A stretch of DNA of 64,000 nt. Origin: Acanthornis magna. Lineage: Eukaryota > Chordata > Aves > Passeriformes > Acanthizidae. The DNA is taken from assembly GCA_036785705.1 (NCBI GenBank), contig JAWUZG010000056.1, positions 14,516,001 through 14,580,000 of the forward strand, in the 5' to 3' direction. Below, piece by piece: positions 61,061-64,000 of the stretch. Position 1 is the stretch's first letter. Each line of letters opens with the position of its first letter. The notes beneath the pieces were generated by a model. The model made no database searches. It had not been told where the DNA came from and worked only from the letters and a program-made list of their open reading frames with translations. A program made the position numbers and the translations under genes.

Positions 61061-63589
61061 TCCCAGCCCCCTCACTCCACATCCCACCCCCTTTTTCTCC
61101 TGCCTGGCATCTTCTTCAACCAGTCCATTGGGGGAACACTAGAGAAAAAGACTATTGATCATATTAAATGGGGTAGCACCAACAGCAAAGACATTTACAA
61201 AATGAGTGATTTAGCAAATAGGAAGTCAGACATTTCTTTAGAGTTTTAATTTGATGTCTTCCTCACTGCAGGGTGTCTGGTTTTCTTTATTTCTCTGGTG
61301 CCACATTATCCCTGTTCAGATGTCATCGTGGGGACCCACATTTTACAAAGTGTAGGTCACTATGAAACTGAAATATATATGTTTGTGTTTACTGGATCAA
61401 AAATCACCTTGTCTGGAACTCATGAGTGCTACTCCTTGCACTTTCCCCATCTGATCTAAATGAGATGTAAAGTCACTTCTAGGTGTTTCAATTACAGTGA
61501 AAAGCAATTCAAACCTCTGTCAAAAGAAGTCCTCAGGACACCTCTGAACCTTCTCACCTTAAGAACCCACAGATTCCCATCTCCAAATTCCCAACCAGGT
61601 TTTTAACAACCAGCTAATAAACTGGCGCCTAAAAAAGCGCTCATTCCTAGGTTTGCACTCAGTAAAGCTGGGCCAGACTTTGAGAGCTGTAGTGAGCGTT
61701 AGGGGACACATTCACAGCAGAGTTTCCACGTTTATTGTGGCTCCGTTGACTTCTGTACAGCTGAACAGGTCTGCAGGATTGGAAGGCTGGGCCCATACTG
61801 TGCAGATGTGGTCCATAAAACCAACAGTCAGGTACCTCGCTACTGGGGGTTTGGGCTCAATTAACTTTAGAAAAAACAAAGAAACAAAAACATCCATAAG
61901 ATAAGCACTTTCCCATGGCCTGCCCGAAGGAAAACAACAACGAAATGGCATCTCCAAGGAAAATCCATATTTCTTGCGTTTCCTGTCCAAAATTTTAAAC
62001 ATTTTAAAAATCAAGGAGTTCTGATCGTGTTGGCACAGCACTGGAAGAAGTCCTGTCTCCCTAATCAAACCAAGCACTCTTACCTGATTCTTTATGAGAT
62101 TTATCCATCACTGATGCAAGCTTCTCATTCAGCTCTGACAGAAACATCAGCAAAGTTTTAAAACACAAGGCTTAAATAGTAAAATCCTTGAGCCTTCACT
62201 GCATGATGATGTATGGTGAGACTTGATTGTGTTATTAATGACAATGTGAGTCAGTAACCATTGGAGTTCATGGAGTTGTGCCCTGAGATCTGTTGACAAA
62301 ATATGACTTTTTGGTTGGAATCAGCTTTCTCAGTTTTTTCTTGCTGAGTGAAACTGTCCATCCAAGCAACAAATAGGCCAGTGGCTAACAGAAATAGAAT
62401 CAAAGGCTGTCCTTGGAGGCTCGGACATCCAAGAAACTGGAAATATCAGCTGAAGCTTTGCCTGTGAGCAGAGCATTGGCAGTGGCTCTCTGATGTGAAT
62501 TCTCTGGGAAATCAGTACCCAACACAGTTTATGGTCTTTCCCTCAATGGGTGCATTATTGGAGCCTCACATCTCTGCCCATCTGCTTTTATCAAACTGGA
62601 AGGATTCAAACAGTTTTCTCTTTTAAATCTGTCTGAAATTTCCTGACAGATTCAGAATTATCAAGAATGGACAGATAGTGGAGCAGAAATGCCCATCCAA
62701 CCATGTAGGCAATGGGAGGCCATGTAAAAGCAACTCCTGTAGGAATCCAGGCTAAGAGTGAAAGTTATACCGTCCCTTTTTTTCTCCTCCAAAAATGAGA
62801 TGAAACCATACCTGACCATGGAAGTTAGATCAGGAATGGCAGAACCATTCCTTCTTGGAGACTACGGGATTAAATGCACACTACTAAAGGTTCACTGCTG
62901 TCCCCTGAAAACAAGATATTTGTGTTAACTAATATGAGTGTACGGAATAGAGACTCTAATCTTTCCACCCCAAATCACATTAAAGTGAGCCCACAAATGT
63001 CCAGCTTTGTATTTGCTATACAAGAAAACTATTTGTGGACTTATCAACCAGTTCTGGATAAATTTAAACAAAAAAAAAAATTTTAAAAAAGAGAGAAAAA
63101 AATTTAGAAAATAACCACAGAGCAAGTGTTTAGCCACTTAATTAATTTACATGTCTTCTAGCATGGCACAGGGCATTAGCACCCCCCGGCAGGGTGCCAG
63201 GGTGCCTGGCTGGGTGTTGGGCAGGCAGCAAGGCATACTGTGAATTTTCCCCCTGAGCAATATGATTACAGAAACAACTGCAAATAACTCTGTGCTGATC
63301 CCCAGCGATGCATTCAGCAGCCCCTAATCTCCCAAATGTCTGCCTACATGGTGGTATGAAAACTATGGCATTCCTGCAGCCCTCACCTATGGAGACACAT
63401 CTGGGCTTTTCTATTGATTTGTTATTTATGGGTTTCTGCTTGAAAATAGAGTTAAATGAAGACCACTAATACAGCCCTGAGAATTCAAGAAGATACTGAA
63501 ACACTGTCAGTACACACAAACAAAAGACACACTACACATATTTCCACCTGGATTTTTTAAAAAGTGCTTTTTGGGCATGCACATTTATG
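61061..63589. other. Non-coding DNA with faint old-repeat traces
   Basis: No gene is recognised. About 61735-61805 ('ctccgttgacttctgtacagctgaac', 'gtctgcaggattgg', 'gctgggccca') and about 62258-62300 ('cattggagttcatggagtt') resemble arms of old sauropsid repeats, but too weakly to place. A-rich sequence lies at 63070-63107. Confidence 0.45.
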
Positions 63590-63715
63590 AGAAAAGGAAA
63601 CTGAGGAATGAGGTGAAGCAATATGACCATGCCTTATAGCAGGGGCACAAACTGAACTCAAATCTCTTGCCTCAGTCCTCCACACGAGCTCCAGGAGCCT
63701 CCATGCCTTGGTTTC
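63590..63715 (+). repeat. Ancient L3/MIR-type repeat fragment
   Basis: 'gagaaaaggaaactgaggaatgaggtgaagcaatatgacc', then 'ttatagcaggggcacaaactgaactcaaatctcttgcctcag' follows the 'gatggggaaactgaggcacagagaggtgaagtgacttgcc...agcaggtcagtggcagagctgggaatagaactcaggtctcctg' tail in order and spacing. Confidence 0.6.
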
Positions 63716-64000
63716 ACATGTGAAACTCTAAAGGCTTTAATTGAGAGGCTGCATTTCCCCTGGAGTGGAATCAAATGAAACAAGCTAGACACTCAAGTAG
63801 GCTTACTGGTTTAATTTAAAAGCGAGGGGGACTGGTAGCAGGGAGCTCCCGGTCAGGGGTCATTTGTTGTGGAATATACTTCTCACCTTTGTGTTCCTCA
63901 GCGCTGGGCTCTGGCAAACTTAATGACATTTGGCATCTCCACCTGCTCTATCAGTTTATCCCTGAATTAGACAGCTCACACTTAGAGTGGCTTGAGAGCT
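63716..64000. other. Non-coding DNA
   Basis: Nothing is recognised to the end of the window. Confidence 0.45.

Noticed and set aside
1..64000. Prokaryotic genes, operons, CRISPR arrays, insertion sequences or integrated phage
   Set aside because: There are no long adjacent reading frames, no regularly spaced repeats and no transposase text. Avian CR1 tails show that the DNA is vertebrate.

Overview
The window looks like 64 kb of vertebrate, almost certainly bird, nuclear DNA that is intergenic or deep intronic. The bird assignment rests on two CR1 (chicken repeat 1) LINE 3' ends, at 16611-16753 and 30742-31056. Both have the typical CR1 wording up to the terminal ATGATTC/CTGTGA-type tail. 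The wording of the first copy resembles songbird CR1 tails, but that is inference. Base composition is moderately AT-rich, CpG is scarce, there is no operon-like packing, and stop codons are dense in every frame.

I found no exon, tRNA, rRNA, known microRNA or protein domain that I can recognise. Nearly all open frames are short and overlap on both strands, as expected by chance, and many depend on non-ATG starts. One frame (open from about 16746, first ATG 16866, stop 17405) is longer than chance comfortably predicts and is flagged with low confidence.

What can be supported is repeat archaeology and candidate regulatory DNA. Besides the CR1 tails there are about a dozen degraded fragments of much older amniote repeats. 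One group resembles the shared L3/MIR-type tail (around 6.4, 23.8, 27.6, 29.4, 38.7, 43.8, 44.0, 48.6, 50.6 and 63.6 kb). Another is internally palindromic (around 24.3, 36.05, 46.6 and 50.7 kb). At 50.56-50.84 kb the two kinds appear nested. Low-complexity tracts and two small tandem duplications complete the repeats.

Between them lie several repeat-free blocks with clustered homeodomain, SOX/TCF-like, CCAAT, TEAD or CAGGT motifs and short inverted repeats (about 5.5, 12.4-12.7, 15.0, 18.6, 28.6-28.9, 37.9-38.2, 41.3, 44.5-44.9, 49.05-50.07, 54.7-54.9 and 60.9 kb). With few young repeats and many ancient ones, the region reads like a stable gene desert or large intron near a developmental gene. 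No alignment could be run, so every regulatory call is a hypothesis. I see no evidence of a novel gene system.
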